64,000 nucleotides of DNA from NCBI GenBank assembly GCA_013365325.1, contig JABVXV010000265.1, positions 24,256 to 88,255 on the forward strand, written 5' to 3'. Both the position numbers and the translations under genes were made by a program. A model generated the notes under the pieces. The model was not told the origin of the DNA, did not search any database, and was given only the letters and a program-made list of their open reading frames with translations. Source of the DNA: Dipetalonema caudispina (lineage: Eukaryota > Nematoda > Chromadorea > Rhabditida > Onchocercidae). How positions within the stretch are numbered: the first letter of the stretch is position 1; each line of letters opens with the position of its first letter. Positions 40,428 through 53,326 of the stretch are shown here, one piece after another.

Positions 40428-40489
40428 TGAGTCCAATATATAAATATAGAGCCAAGATAAATGAATAAATAAATTTAAAATAATTATTA

Positions 40490-42708
40490 ATGCGGGAAGA
40501 TCTGCAATCGAGAATGTTGTTAACAATATATCGAGCATATGAAAGAGCTCTAGCAAAATATCCGTTTTTAACACAAGCTTCAAGTGCTGGTTAGTTTTCT
40601 CACCTCAAATCAAGGTAACATAAAATTAGGAAACTTGAAAATGGGAACAATTAGATTCCAAGTTATAAAGTATGAATAGGAAGAGAAAGGACAAAAGTAC
40701 GGATGTATTATAAATCTCGAAAATCATAAGTGATTATGATGGAATTTGCAAGAAAATAATCATTTTGAGAAATAAAATTAATAAAAATTAACTGTGGAAA
40801 ATTTTATCATCAATTATGGATCGTGAAAATATTAATTTTGAGGAAAGAAAACTTTTGAATGTTCAAATTTCTTTTTTTTTTCGGCATTATCCATTCATCA
40901 GTGGGCAAAGAAAATATAGTAATATGATTAAAGTAAGAATGGATATTTCCGATTATTTTTTATCACTAGATTCAAAATATCATCATCAATTTCTTTTCCT
41001 GATCGTTCATCTTTTAATGTTACATGAAAATTCGTCTTTTTGAGAACTGTTTAGGAGCATTGGCAGCAATGGCTGATATGTTAACTCAAAATTTTGTCGA
41101 AAAATGTTGGCAAAAAGGGGACTATAATCCGGCACGGACAATACGTTTTTCCGCTCTCATTATTTTCTGGATTGTTAGTTTCTGTCTTTCTATTTTAGAA
41201 TACTTCAGGAGCGATAACTAATCCTTTCTGTATCCTCGATTGATCAAGACTGAAGGAAGGACAAGTGGATTATAGAAACTTTAGAAACGAAGTTAAAATG
41301 CTAACATAAACTTAATCGATGAAAAGTCATTTGCGAACTTAATTAAGCTAATGGCTTGAATCAAATAATTTTATACCGAAACTTTTTCTCAAGAAATGAA
41401 GAATATCGGAGGGGTAAGAACGTTACGTAACTTACTAGACAAAATCGGAATCGTAATACTGATAAAGACTGAAATATCCAGTCCAGTTGTTATTGTTGAA
41501 ATATGGACGTAATCTTCTTTTTATATTTTTAAATAATATTTAATTCCATGTGATTTTTAAAGGCTCCTATAACTTATCGTTGGTTTTTATTACTTGAAAA
41601 ATTAAAAGGTAAAGCAAATTTATTACCGTTAAAACGAATGATTCTTGATCAGGTTTGTTATCGTTATTTTTATTATTTTTGATTGGTGGTGGTGGTGGTG
41701 GTGTGTTAATTGTAGCAATTTAAGATTTCGTTTTATTGATTAAGTTTAATCGAAAACTTAAAATACATGTACTATTTTTTGCACTTTTTCTTTAAAAAAA
41801 AAAAAAGAGGAAAAAGTTGCAATTTAATATTTTCAGTCTTTAGCAGCACCGCTGTTTACGTTTAGTTTTATTACAAATTTACGTATATTAGAAGGAAATT
41901 GTCCACGAGATGCATTGGAAAAAGCAAAGAATGAAATTATTCCAGTTATGAAAACCAATTATAAGGTGGGATTTTTCTCTTTTTTGTTTTCAAAATTATG
42001 AAAAATTTTTTGAATTTTATTTTAAAAATTAAACTTATTTAATTTAGGAATACTATATATTGTGTATGATTGTGATATTTTTTCCATAATACTGTTTCCC
42101 ATAAATTAATCATTAAAATCATTAGTAATGTCTTTATTCATATTTTTTTTGATATGGATCATAGAATCAAAATTATCCTATCATGCATTTTGTTTATTTC
42201 TGTATTCAATTTGCAAGGATGAAAAAAAGAGCTAATGATAAGATATCGAAAGAGAGGAGATGATAAGTTAATATCAGACGTTTTCAAAAGAGATGAAATG
42301 AATAACTCATGTAGTTACGATTACTTTAATTTAATTAATGATTTGTTGATTTCTTTATTACATATTATCCGCTGAATTTTTCATTATCACTTAGGAGAGA
42401 ATTTAAATTTATTATTTAATTGAAAATATTTGTTAATTGAGTATATGGAAAATTAATTCATTTAAATTGTATAAATAACAAAATAAATGGAGTATTTTTA
42501 TTTTTAAAAAAATATAAATATTTTAATTTAGGTTTGGCCATTCGCACAACTTGTAAATTTCTATCTATTACCACTCCGTTATAGGCTTATATTTGTCCAA
42601 CTTATGGGTCTATTTTGGAGTGTGTATTTGTCGTATGTTACTCAAATTGAAGTTAAACGAAAAAATGAAGCAAAAGAACAGTCCAGCAAAGATTTTAATC
42701 ATCGATAA
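40490..42708 (+). CDS. Mpv17/PMP22-family membrane protein, complete
   Basis: Five exons: 40490-40589, 41055-41173, 41563-41652, 41837-41965 and 42532-42708. They sum to 615 nt, or 204 aa, close to the family norm of 175-200. Family landmarks in order are the N-terminal IYRAYERALAKYPFLTQ block; AGALAAMADMLTQNFVEK; RTIRFSALIIFW; the PITYRWFLLLEKLKG segment after the first helices; KRMILDQSLAAPLF; and the C-terminal NYKVWPFAQLVNFYLLPLRYRL signature followed by WSVYLSY. Four hydrophobic membrane helices are expected. Relatives sit in the mitochondrial inner membrane (Mpv17, Mpv17L2) or peroxisomal membrane (PXMP2); Mpv17 loss depletes mtDNA. Which subfamily this is cannot be settled here. The C-terminal 18 residues are polar and charged (KRKNEAKEQSSKDFNHR). 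All junction phases agree and an AATAAA follows the stop. Confidence 0.93.
41684..41703. repeat. GGT trinucleotide run
   Basis: Six consecutive GGT units, in intron 3 of the Mpv17-family gene. Confidence 0.9.
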
Positions 42709-42748
42709 AATAAACAACAATTTTGTAATTGAAGTTAATTTGGGATAA

Positions 42749-42754
42749 AATAAA
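42749..42754 (+). terminator. Polyadenylation signal AATAAA of the Mpv17-family gene
   Basis: A canonical hexamer 41 nt after the stop codon. Another AATAAA directly follows the stop (42709-42714) but is probably too close to serve. Confidence 0.6.
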
Positions 42755-45700
42755 ACTATTCAATACTACTTCTTACTATTTTCTTGTATTAATTAAATAT
42801 GTTCGGAATATGATATTACCTTAACAGTTATGATACGGCAAAACGTGATGAATGATATATTTTAATAAGTTTCAAGTGCGATAAAATGATAGTATCAATT
42901 TATAGTTTGATAATTTCAGGAATGTTAATAATTCAGCAAATTTTTGTTATAATCATGTACGATATATGGTACATAGAATTAAGCAAATATCCGTTGAATT
43001 TCCTGACAATCCCATTGTAAATTGCATGATTCTCTTCGGATAATATGAAGTGAAGTAAATCGCTTTCTTCTTATTATCATCTAATATCCTGGCAAAAATT
43101 TTTTGAAATAAATTAAATACTATGATTTTATTAAATTTTATTAAATTGCTATGTGGATGAAAAGAAAGAAAATTTCATTTTTTAGAATATGTTTTTAACT
43201 TATAATTTTTTAAGATTGCTTAGCAAAAAATTTTAATATTATAAAGAAATTTGAAGCATATCTGCTGATAACTAAAGGATCGATTATATACAACTTATCA
43301 CAATTACTTTGAAAAATTTCGATAAGTTAAATTATTTGATCAATATATCAGATTTAAAAAAAAAAAATATTTGTTAAATTAAAATTAGTACTGATAAAAA
43401 TGGATAATAGCTACTCAAGTTAATTTACAATGCGATTTCTCTTGGCGAGCATGCATATTTCTCAATTTGAAGTGTTCCATTTATTTTGTGAAATCATCAG
43501 TATTGGAAATCTTTCTCAACACTTAAATCATTCAAATCTCAATTTAATGATCAATTAACAAAATGAAGATTTTTAACTGAAAAAAAATAAAAATTGATTT
43601 GAAAAAATCTCTAATTGAAAAATTTTTAATATTCTAATTTGATGAGCTTCGTTGTACGAAATAATGCATGCATTTCTCAGTTAAATATGAAAGCTAACAT
43701 TTACACTGAACATCATCAGTGATTTGCATTACAAATTTTAACAAAAACATAACTTAGAGATTATTAACAAATTTTGTTGGCTGAAAATAAAAGCTTACAG
43801 TTGAAAATGAAATTGCTATATTTAATGTGGCAGTATAAATTATATTTTCCCTTTAAAATATCAATCATTCATCAAAAAACGTTTTTTCTTTACTTTTCAT
43901 ATTCCTTTCTTTTTTTTTTTATTTTTTCCTTCTCTGAGATTATATTCTCGACACTATACATTTCTTTATTCTATATTTGATGGAAAAGAAGAAGAATGAA
44001 TGATTAAATCGTATAGTCCTCTTAAATAAATTTATGCAAAAATCGATAGATGTAGTTTGATGATTTGTACTTGACGAGGCATTTTTATGCTGCATTTTAG
44101 TAAATAAGATTTAAATATCATTTGAACTATTTTGGAACATTGCTTTACGATTTGTGCTAGTAATAATAATAACTACAATAACAATAATTACTGCAATAAT
44201 AGTAATAGTAGTAATGATAAATAATAATAATAATTGTTTTAATGATGATAGTTGTGATGCTGATGATTAATGTCTAAATTGATTATGGCGTAGCGATAAG
44301 GTTAAGATGATAGTAAATAGAAGCTAACTTTTGGAAGTTTAAACTTTAAATTTCACGAAACGTATCATATTCAAGTATTTCATGTAATTTAAATAATAAA
44401 AATCTTTTTTTTTTTTTTGGATCGATAATACATCCTTGCTTTTCTCTGAAATTCTGATAATTACTCTCTAACAAATATTAGCTGTTGCATGAAGGAAAAT
44501 TTTCCAAGATTTGTTGACTATTTGGTAATTAATGAATATAAAGTATTTCTCTTACATAAAATATTTCTCAATGAAGCTTTTATCTCATATGAAAAAATTT
44601 TGAATCACTAATTTTATCTAGCTTTAATTTTGATAAAGAATGACACATCGTCTCATGCATTTAATAGGATATCATTAATAACGTATCGTATTTCCTATGT
44701 TTCACGTGATTCACGTGATAAAGATCTCTTCGTAACAATACCATATTCATCTTTCTCATAGAAATTCTTATAATAGTTTTCTTTTATATTTATTTTTAAT
44801 TACTTGTTTCATTTCTACCAAATCATATAATTATTCAATGTCGAATTTTAGAGTTGTATATTACTGATAGTGACTGATTACTTGCATACAGTACAGAAAA
44901 ACAATATCTTTATGCGAATGATAAATATATCAACCATTTTGTAAAATTACACGAAGCTTAACCTTAATAATCTTTATTATCACTATCACTTATCATTGAT
45001 CGTTATCACTGGTTATTATTATTTTGTTAATTATTATATTATAAAGAATGTGTACTTTTATGTATTGTTTTTCACTTAATTTACTTAAATATTTTCATTA
45101 TTGTTTTACTTAACAATACTTTTTTCCTCATTTCTTTTTTCCTTCTTCTTCTTCTTCTTTCACACTTTGTTTCTTTGAATTCTTTTCGAAATCCGGATTC
45201 GAAAATTTCGACATGAATTGATAATTAGAAAATAAAGTAATATTCCATACTCTTAAATCACATATATACATTATAAATCAACACTTTATTGTCCATCATT
45301 TATATATTGCTATGAATATTCCGCCCCAAATTTCAAGCCTCGAAATAAATTTCTGCAGAAAATTTTATGAGCAAAAATGAAATACCACAATGATATATGT
45401 ATATATCATTTACATTATAGCATATGTATAATATATATTCGTTGTGATATTTTTTAATTCAAATAAATATATTTTGTAAAACTGAAACATTTCCGGACAC
45501 GTTCCTTTGCAATAATTTAATCGAATACAGAAAAGAAAGGAAACGTTACATTTTTTCAATTCCTTTTTTTTTTTTTTTTTCCTCATCTCAACAGTGATCA
45601 ATCGATGTATATGTGTTTCATTTCACCTTTGTGTCAAATCAAAATCTATTTCACTCTTCTAAACTATCAACCACATTGTTGGTTGTGTTTGATCGCCTTG

Positions 45701-48700
45701 AAATTTTCCTCCTATCGATGAATAGTACTACGACTGAGAATGGATGGTTAGATGGTTGGATAGTTTTCGGGGCGCAAAAAGATCATCAATAAGAGAGGAC
45801 GAAAAAAGTAGGAAGGAAGAGGAAAAGACTGGAAAAGCACCGATTCGTTTGCCTGATTTTTTTTTTTTTCAATCATCAACAATTCCTTTGCTCATACTAT
45901 CATATGAAATTACGCTACCTTACTATTATTTAACTATTATCGATGATACATTTGTTTTATCACTAATTGCATTAATTACAACGAATTTAATCTTTTCTTC
46001 ACGTTTTTGTTACTTCTCCTACAAGGAAGTAAATAAAAGATCCATTTGGTCTTTAATAACACCAAAAATTGTAATATTTAATTATAGAAATTTTACGACT
46101 GAAATGATATGATGTATAGTGATCGTATAGCCTTATTTCCATTATTAAATTATTAGTTTTAATTTGCATTTTTCTTTTTGCTACTTTTGAAATTAATTCT
46201 ACAACATTTGTATATGTTTGCAATTGTTAATTATCCAATGTTCCCTGTATGATTATTTTCGAATAATAATTTGATATTTCATAAATGTCGATCATTCCAC
46301 ATCTCTGTTTGAAATAAAATTTTCGCATATAAGGATAACCCTATATATATCGTACGTAAAAGATTTAAAGGGAATTTTCAAAATTCCATTCTTTTGAAAA
46401 GTCCGAAAATTGTCTTCATACAAATTTAGGATATTGGTTTTCGTTTCTTTGCTTTAAAGAATGTAAAAAGTGATACAAAAAGATTGACAGATTGAATAGG
46501 AAAACTCTTTGTATGATGCTAGAAAATTTTTATGATACCGGAAAAAAAAACGGAAACAGGAATAGAATGCGGGAACGGAAGATTGGAGTGAAAAAAAAAG
46601 AGAGCGGAAAAAGAAAAGCGATAATAGCTCATCCTGTTGAAAATGAAAATGACAAATTCATAAATATTCATACCTTTTTTTTTAAAATCAATCAGTTACG
46701 CTCATCAATTCAACATAAAATATTTGTTTACTTTATGAAACTTAATTTATTTCTCGAAAATTTATGGTAAAATGTTCATCTCATAGCATTTTTAATATGC
46801 ATACATTTTTTTTTTCTGGGAAAAAATTTTTGATAACATTTTATTTACTATCAACTAAGTGTTGTTGTATTGTTTTAACTTTTTCTTGAAAATTCTGAGG
46901 ACAATCACTTCAATTTGTCGCGATAACTTGTTGCCATGAGATCTTTAGATGTGACAATATTTAGGACAAATGCGCCAATCTCTGAAAATGCCGGATAATA
47001 TCATATTGGAATGATCACATTGCTGAGTATAGACGGATATTCCATTTGCATAACTCCTTTCTGAAATATCTTCATTTAAAAAGTAAATTTAAATTTAATA
47101 AAAAAAGACTAAAAGATACTCAAAACTAAGATATGCCAAGAATAATAATGCACTGAAAAAATTAAATGACATCAGTTATCTGATCACCTCAACAACACAT
47201 TATTGTTTTAGTACTACAGTAGGAAAAAGATTGATTCCCTACTTTATCCGATCCTAAATTAATTAATCACTCCTTAATTAACACTAACAAATCTCTCCAG
47301 ACAAAACGATGTCCAGTACTTCTGCGGTCATTTAAATATGTAGCGCATCAGAAATTTTCAATTGTCTGTTCGTCGTTTCAATTAAACATAATTTATATCA
47401 TCTTTACCACTGAGATAATTGGTCAGCAAAAAAATTTTTATGTTCTTTTATCGATTTCTTGCTTAAATCTTTATTCTTACCTAAATTTGTTCTTATTTTA
47501 AATCACCTTTATTCTTATTTAAATGGCATTTGTTTATTCTTACCTAAAGATATTCTCATTTTAAATTAAATTTGTCCTTGATTAAATTGATAAAATTCTT
47601 TTTCGCTTTTGTTAATAGCTTTAAATGCTTGTGTAGTCATTCTTATCATTTTGCTGCTCAAATATTTGTGATAATTGATAAGACGAAAAATATTCAACAG
47701 TGTTCGGTATTGGAAAATTGCTATCATTGTTACTATTACTATTAGTTGTATAGTACCTATGAAGTTGAAAAGTAAAACTTATTTGTCCAATTTACTTAAA
47801 AATAGTAGTTTACTTAAGAATAGTACTTATTCATCGTCCCGTTTAAAAAAAATGAGCTGTTCTTGTTTGTTTATTCTTTTATCGGCTTTCATCTATTCCT
47901 CAACAACTTTGACACTCAGTGAGTCCACCGAATTAATCTTTAATTTCAATAACTCCTACTTTTTTGTTCTAAATTTTCATTTCACTCTATTTATTTTAAC
48001 TTTTAACATTCAAAATTTCATTTATATTTTACATAAAATATTTTATTTTCCATTTTCTAATTCACTTAATTAATTATTACTCATTAACTTAATTAACCCA
48101 AATTTTATTATATTTAATGAAACTTCACAGTTCCTATAACAAATTCAATATAAAGGAACTTTTTTTTTTGTAATTTATTTTCTTGTTAGAAATAAATTGA
48201 AGTAACAGAATGGAATTGGAAAAAGAATTGGTCTAATAATATATTTTGATATTATCCGATACTGTAGAGGTAACATTTTTCATAAACATCGCCGTTCTAT
48301 CCATTAACCGGATAGAATACATTTTCATTTCCACATCATTTAACTTTTAGCAGCAAACAGAAGAATCGATAAGATCTTCGGTAGGAAAACTAATTGTAAA
48401 TACTTTGCACACTAATTTTTTTCCTTCATTATTAATTTCCATATCGATTTTCAGTTGTAAAATAAGATGTATATGTAGTAATGAATTAAATTCATAAACT
48501 TTATTCTCATTACTTCTATATTTACTTCATTCAATGATCGTGCAGTGGTCGTAAAATGAATATGATTATGTAGGTTATCATATCAAACACTACCTGATAC
48601 GATCATTCTCATTGAATTCCTCGAACCCTATCCCAATACCTAAGTTTCATTCCTTTCTCCTTATTAACTTATATGATAATGGTTAGTTTAATAGGTATAT

Positions 48701-51529
48701 TATTCCTTCTTATTCATTTATTGATATAAATAAGCTTTTTCAACTTTTTAAATTTATTTAATCAACAAACTATTAATGAAACGAATTGATTTTAAAACTT
48801 GCCGAATATACTTCATCCCAATACATTGCATCATTTCATTCTCTCATATCTGAAATTATCAAATATCCCTCCTATTATCCAAAATTAAAAGAGGATTGTC
48901 AACTTTTCTGACAACAATATTTACATTTATTCAAGTTAAAACTAAAAATTGAAAATTCTGATTTTTTTTTTTTGTTTCTTTATTGCTTCGGAAAACCGAT
49001 CAATAATTTTGTTTTTCAATTTAAATACCAACTTAATGTTGTTCTATTAGGAAAAAAAGAGGAGTTTATATTAATGATCAGAAAAAATGTTTGGAATTTA
49101 GCATTTTTGATGAAGAAATTTGTCAGCTGAATAATCGCTGATGTTTTGTTAACTGTTTTCTTTCTTATTTTGATAAAGTCAGTTATTAGTTAATTTTTTG
49201 TCCCCTACAGTAATGATAGTGATTATAATGATGATAATGATAATGATTTGGAAGTATCCTCATACTGACTGATAAATACTACTTTAAACTTCGGATGCAA
49301 GTCTAATGAAACTACTAAACTTTGATTGTAAAATACCAGATGTGTCCAGACAGTAAGTATTTATCATAATGATTAGAAATAGTTTTATTTTATTTTTGCC
49401 CTTAAATACCATCATCTCATACACAGAGAAATTCATTGGTTTTCATTTTTAAAAGTATAAATTAAGCAAAATATCTCTTTCATCCCGAAATTAATACATT
49501 ATTGCATGTTGAAATATACAAATTAAAATAAAAAATAAAATTAAATAAATAGATAACAGAAGAAATGAAATAAGCGAAATACTTTAAAATATATCAATTC
49601 TGCAACAATTGGTATACTTTGGTCGGTAAATAAATGTAATAACATTATTTGTGCATATAAGTATTGAGCAAATAACCCAGAAATTTTTCAAATAAAACAA
49701 AATTTCATCAAATTTCTTACAATATTCCTGTTCCATAATTGCTTTTTCTCATTTTCTTTTTTTTTTCTTTTCTTTTTTTGTTTTTGAAATTTTATTTATG
49801 AATTTTATAGACCAAATAAAAGCAATAATTTCCGACAATAATTTCTGCCAATTACATTTTAAACATTGTAGGATGGTCAATGAAAGAAAATCAAAAGAAA
49901 GAGACAAATGTTTGATATCAATCTTATCATATAATATTTGATTTTGTCAGATCAAAAATAAAACGAAGATAGAAGAAAAGATTATATCATTTTGTTGAAC
50001 ATTTTGTGGACATAGGTCCAAAGTTTGTTCACTTTTTTTTTTCATTCATTTTTCATCTTTCAATATTACATGAAATAAATATTTATCTTTTGTCAGTTTG
50101 TAGAATGAAAAAAAAAAAAGAAAAAAAGAAAGTTAGATGTTTTGTTCTTTTGAAATTATACAAAATTATTTGCAATTAAATAATTAGAATATTTATTGAT
50201 GATAGTTATTGAGGGAAATGGAAATGATCGAAAATTGAAGATTGATATTATCTAAATTTGAAATCCTAAAAATAAGTAGGAATATTTATAAAGAATTCCA
50301 TCACGGATATAATAATGGCATTTACTTTCTTTTCTCGGCGATATCATAACTTGTTTTCGATTGTTAGACAGGAAATATAGCTTAGATAAAAAAGTTAGAC
50401 TAAAGCTAATGTATTATTTCCTGCTTTTTTTTTGCTGATAATTCCATTCAATTTATTCATATTTGAATTGAATTTAAACTGATAGATTTCATTACAAAGA
50501 TATATTTAACTACTACATTGTATCTTGTTACAAATTAAGTTTGTGAATGAAGCGAAATTTAAATTTTGATTCTAATCGTTTGAGCTAAGTTTATCACATA
50601 GTTTTCCATATTCATCTTTTTAAACTTAAATCAATGCAAGCAACAACTTCCACTTTCAGATAAGTCTTGCTAATACATCTTAATCTATTAATTCAAAATT
50701 TAGTAGGAAACGAAAAAGATAGAATTTGTACCTATAAGGAAATTTAAAAAATGCATAAAAATCAGAAGAAAAAATGAAAATGCCATCTGTCATTGCCAGA
50801 ACATGAATGAGTTGCTATATAATAAATATCATTTCTTCGTGAAAAATTTAAATAAGTAGTTCATATCTTTTCATTAAGTTTGCTATATTACTACTTAAAA
50901 TATTACTCGTAAAACTTGCAAAAAAAAAAAAAAAATGAGGAAAAAATTTTGTCAATTAAAATATCTCGAATAATTAAATAATTTTTATAAAATTTCACAT
51001 ATAAAGAAGATTTGTTGCACATTTTTAGGTGGTAAATTGTAAAAATTTATGGGTAATGCGCAATTATTTTTCCACAATTTAACAATCAAATTTGGAACAT
51101 CAATTTGTTGCCATTCCATTTCCAGAATAATTCATTCTTCATTCAATAGCTGGCAGTAGAGATGGAAATGAAAGAGTTTTTAATTTTAATTCCGATTAAT
51201 GGAACTTATTGTTGAAATTCCCCTATTCCTTATATTATAATGTTATGGTTTACGTTTGTGAATTTTTTTTCTTTGGTACATCAATACCATCAACTAAGTA
51301 AATATGAGGAGGATTGGTGATTGTGATTTGAACAGAGTTGTCGATTATCTGGTTTACCTCCTATTGATTCGGGTATGGTAGCTTATTGTTAATCTGTCTG
51401 CGCCAGTAAGCAGCAATTCAGCAATTGACAAAAATATGAACAAAGGTGAAGAGGAGGAATATTTAAATAGGAAAGGTAGTAGAGATGAGATATGCAGGTA
51501 AAGATTCCACAGCAACTATGAACAACAGA

Positions 51530-51790
51530 AAAGGGAGGTCGAGGAAGAGACAAAGGTGATGGAGAAGAGGTGACGCTCCAATCTGACCCGTTTGTCAAAC
51601 TGTCACCCCCACCTCTCCCCCACCTTCCCTTCCAACCGCTTGTCTTGCTACCTTTCCCTAATTTCTCGAGTGACCTTGTATTGTCCAATGCCTCAGATCT
51701 CTCGTCCCCATTCCGTCCCATTCCGTCATTTGCACCCCAATCTTCCCCTCTCAATTCCACTTTATCGCTTTTACTTCGATTTTTCCATCT
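51530..51790. other. C-rich, strand-asymmetric tract
   Basis: The only sizeable GC-elevated, pyrimidine-biased (plus strand) segment in the gene desert, with many CCC/CCAT/TCC words. Overlapping ORFs are open on both strands because of composition: 137 codons on minus, 113 and 76 on plus. None resembles a family I know, so it is left as non-coding or unknown. Confidence 0.5.
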
Positions 51791-53065
51791 CACAACAAAC
51801 ATTTCTTACTACCTTTGGTTGATTTCATTTTATTCCGGTTTTAAACAAGCCAAAAGTTATTCCGATAATTTATTATATTTGATTAGGATAATCGGATCCC
51901 ATATGAGATGATGATAAGTGCGAGATAAAAAAAAACTAACGTAAAATATAATCTGATCTTATCATCTTTCCTGATACATGTTCTTGTTGTTGTTCTTGAT
52001 ATTTGATGAATTTTTTTGATAAATTAGTGACGTAATCCTGCTATTTATGCTCGTCCCGCAAAGGTTAACATTTTACTTAAAATATGCCAATGATTCCTAA
52101 CTGTTATCAATTGACATTAAAGCTCATAGTTGCTGAAAATTGGTGTAGAACTTCTTAGATACCCGTGATATATATTATATTATACTGTTATTCATTGACC
52201 TTTTGCGTGACATATGACGTATGGAATTGGACAACTTTTCCTCTTATTGTTTTACCACTGATCATCTGAACGATGAATTTCTTCGGGCGAGAAGTGAAAA
52301 ATTCATTTGAAGAATATATATTGTAAAATTCATAATATAATTCATAGCACAGCAATATCCGGCTAAAATCTGTAAATAGAACTTCGGCAAGCCGCTTCTA
52401 ATAATTACACCTGTCAATCTTGAAATTGTCTTTAAAAAGTTATGGATCAATTAAGTATATTTTTCAATAATTAATTACAAATGAAAAGTTCAAAATTTAT
52501 TTAAAATTCGAAATGAACAATCCAAGTTATTGAGTTGTTCATTGGTGAGTTTATAAGCAGAATTGTTCGGTTAAAATTTGAATTTTATAAATCCTACATA
52601 TCTGTATCACATATTAAGAGTGGTGTATAATACTAAATTTAAATTAATGCATCATTTTGAAGAGTACATAACATTGTGCAAAACTTTAAATCATTCAAAA
52701 TAGATAACATATTTCAAAATTTTTCAAACAATGTAAAATTTCAATTTAATAGAATTTTTCGAATTATTTTTATTAAATTCAATTCAGTTTACTTCATTTT
52801 ATTTAAATCCATCCCATTTTGCATCAATTGAGTCTTTTTTTTTGCATTACAATCCTATTTAGTTTAATTCGTTTCATTTGAAAAAAAAATTTTTGCTATA
52901 TAATAAGAAATCGATTACTAATCTATAAATATTCAAATTACCATTTCAAAATTTTGATAAATTCATTTAAAGGTATCATTATATATTATATTATATATAT
53001 GTTTGACGTATCAACAAAAGCTATGAAAAATTTCCCATTACATATGAAATATAAACATAACGTAC

Positions 53066-53210
53066 ACACACACACACACACACATACATACATACACACA
53101 TAAACAGACATGCGTACACACACACACACATACACACACATACACACATAAACAGACATGCGTACATACACACACATACACATACACACACATACACATA
53201 CACATACAGA
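53066..53210. repeat. CA/TACA microsatellite with a 48-bp higher-order duplication
   Basis: CA and ATACACA units over about 145 bases. The non-repetitive word TAAACAGACATGCGTACA occurs at 53101-53118 and again at 53149-53166, showing a 48-bp tandem duplication inside the microsatellite. Confidence 0.9.
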
Positions 53211-53277
53211 TAACGAGTGAAAATTGTCTGTCACTCTCTGAATGTAAATAATGTAAACAAACAGTGTTGTGTATTGA

Positions 53278-53326
53278 ATTTATTTAGTTGAATGAATGAA
53301 TGAATGATTCATTCAACTAAATAAAT
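53278..53326. repeat. Near-palindromic hairpin (20-bp stem)
   Basis: Perfect 20-base inverted arms at 53278-53297 and 53307-53326 enclose a 9-base loop made of GAAT units. It directly follows the CA tract. Confidence 0.85.

Noticed and set aside
47675..48073. 132-codon ORF with a hydrophobic start resembling a membrane protein
   Set aside because: AT-driven Phe/Ile/Leu/Asn composition, no family motif, and no exon partners in a gene desert.
52986..53234. Cys/Val-rich minus-strand ORFs
   Set aside because: They are translations of the CA/TACA microsatellite.
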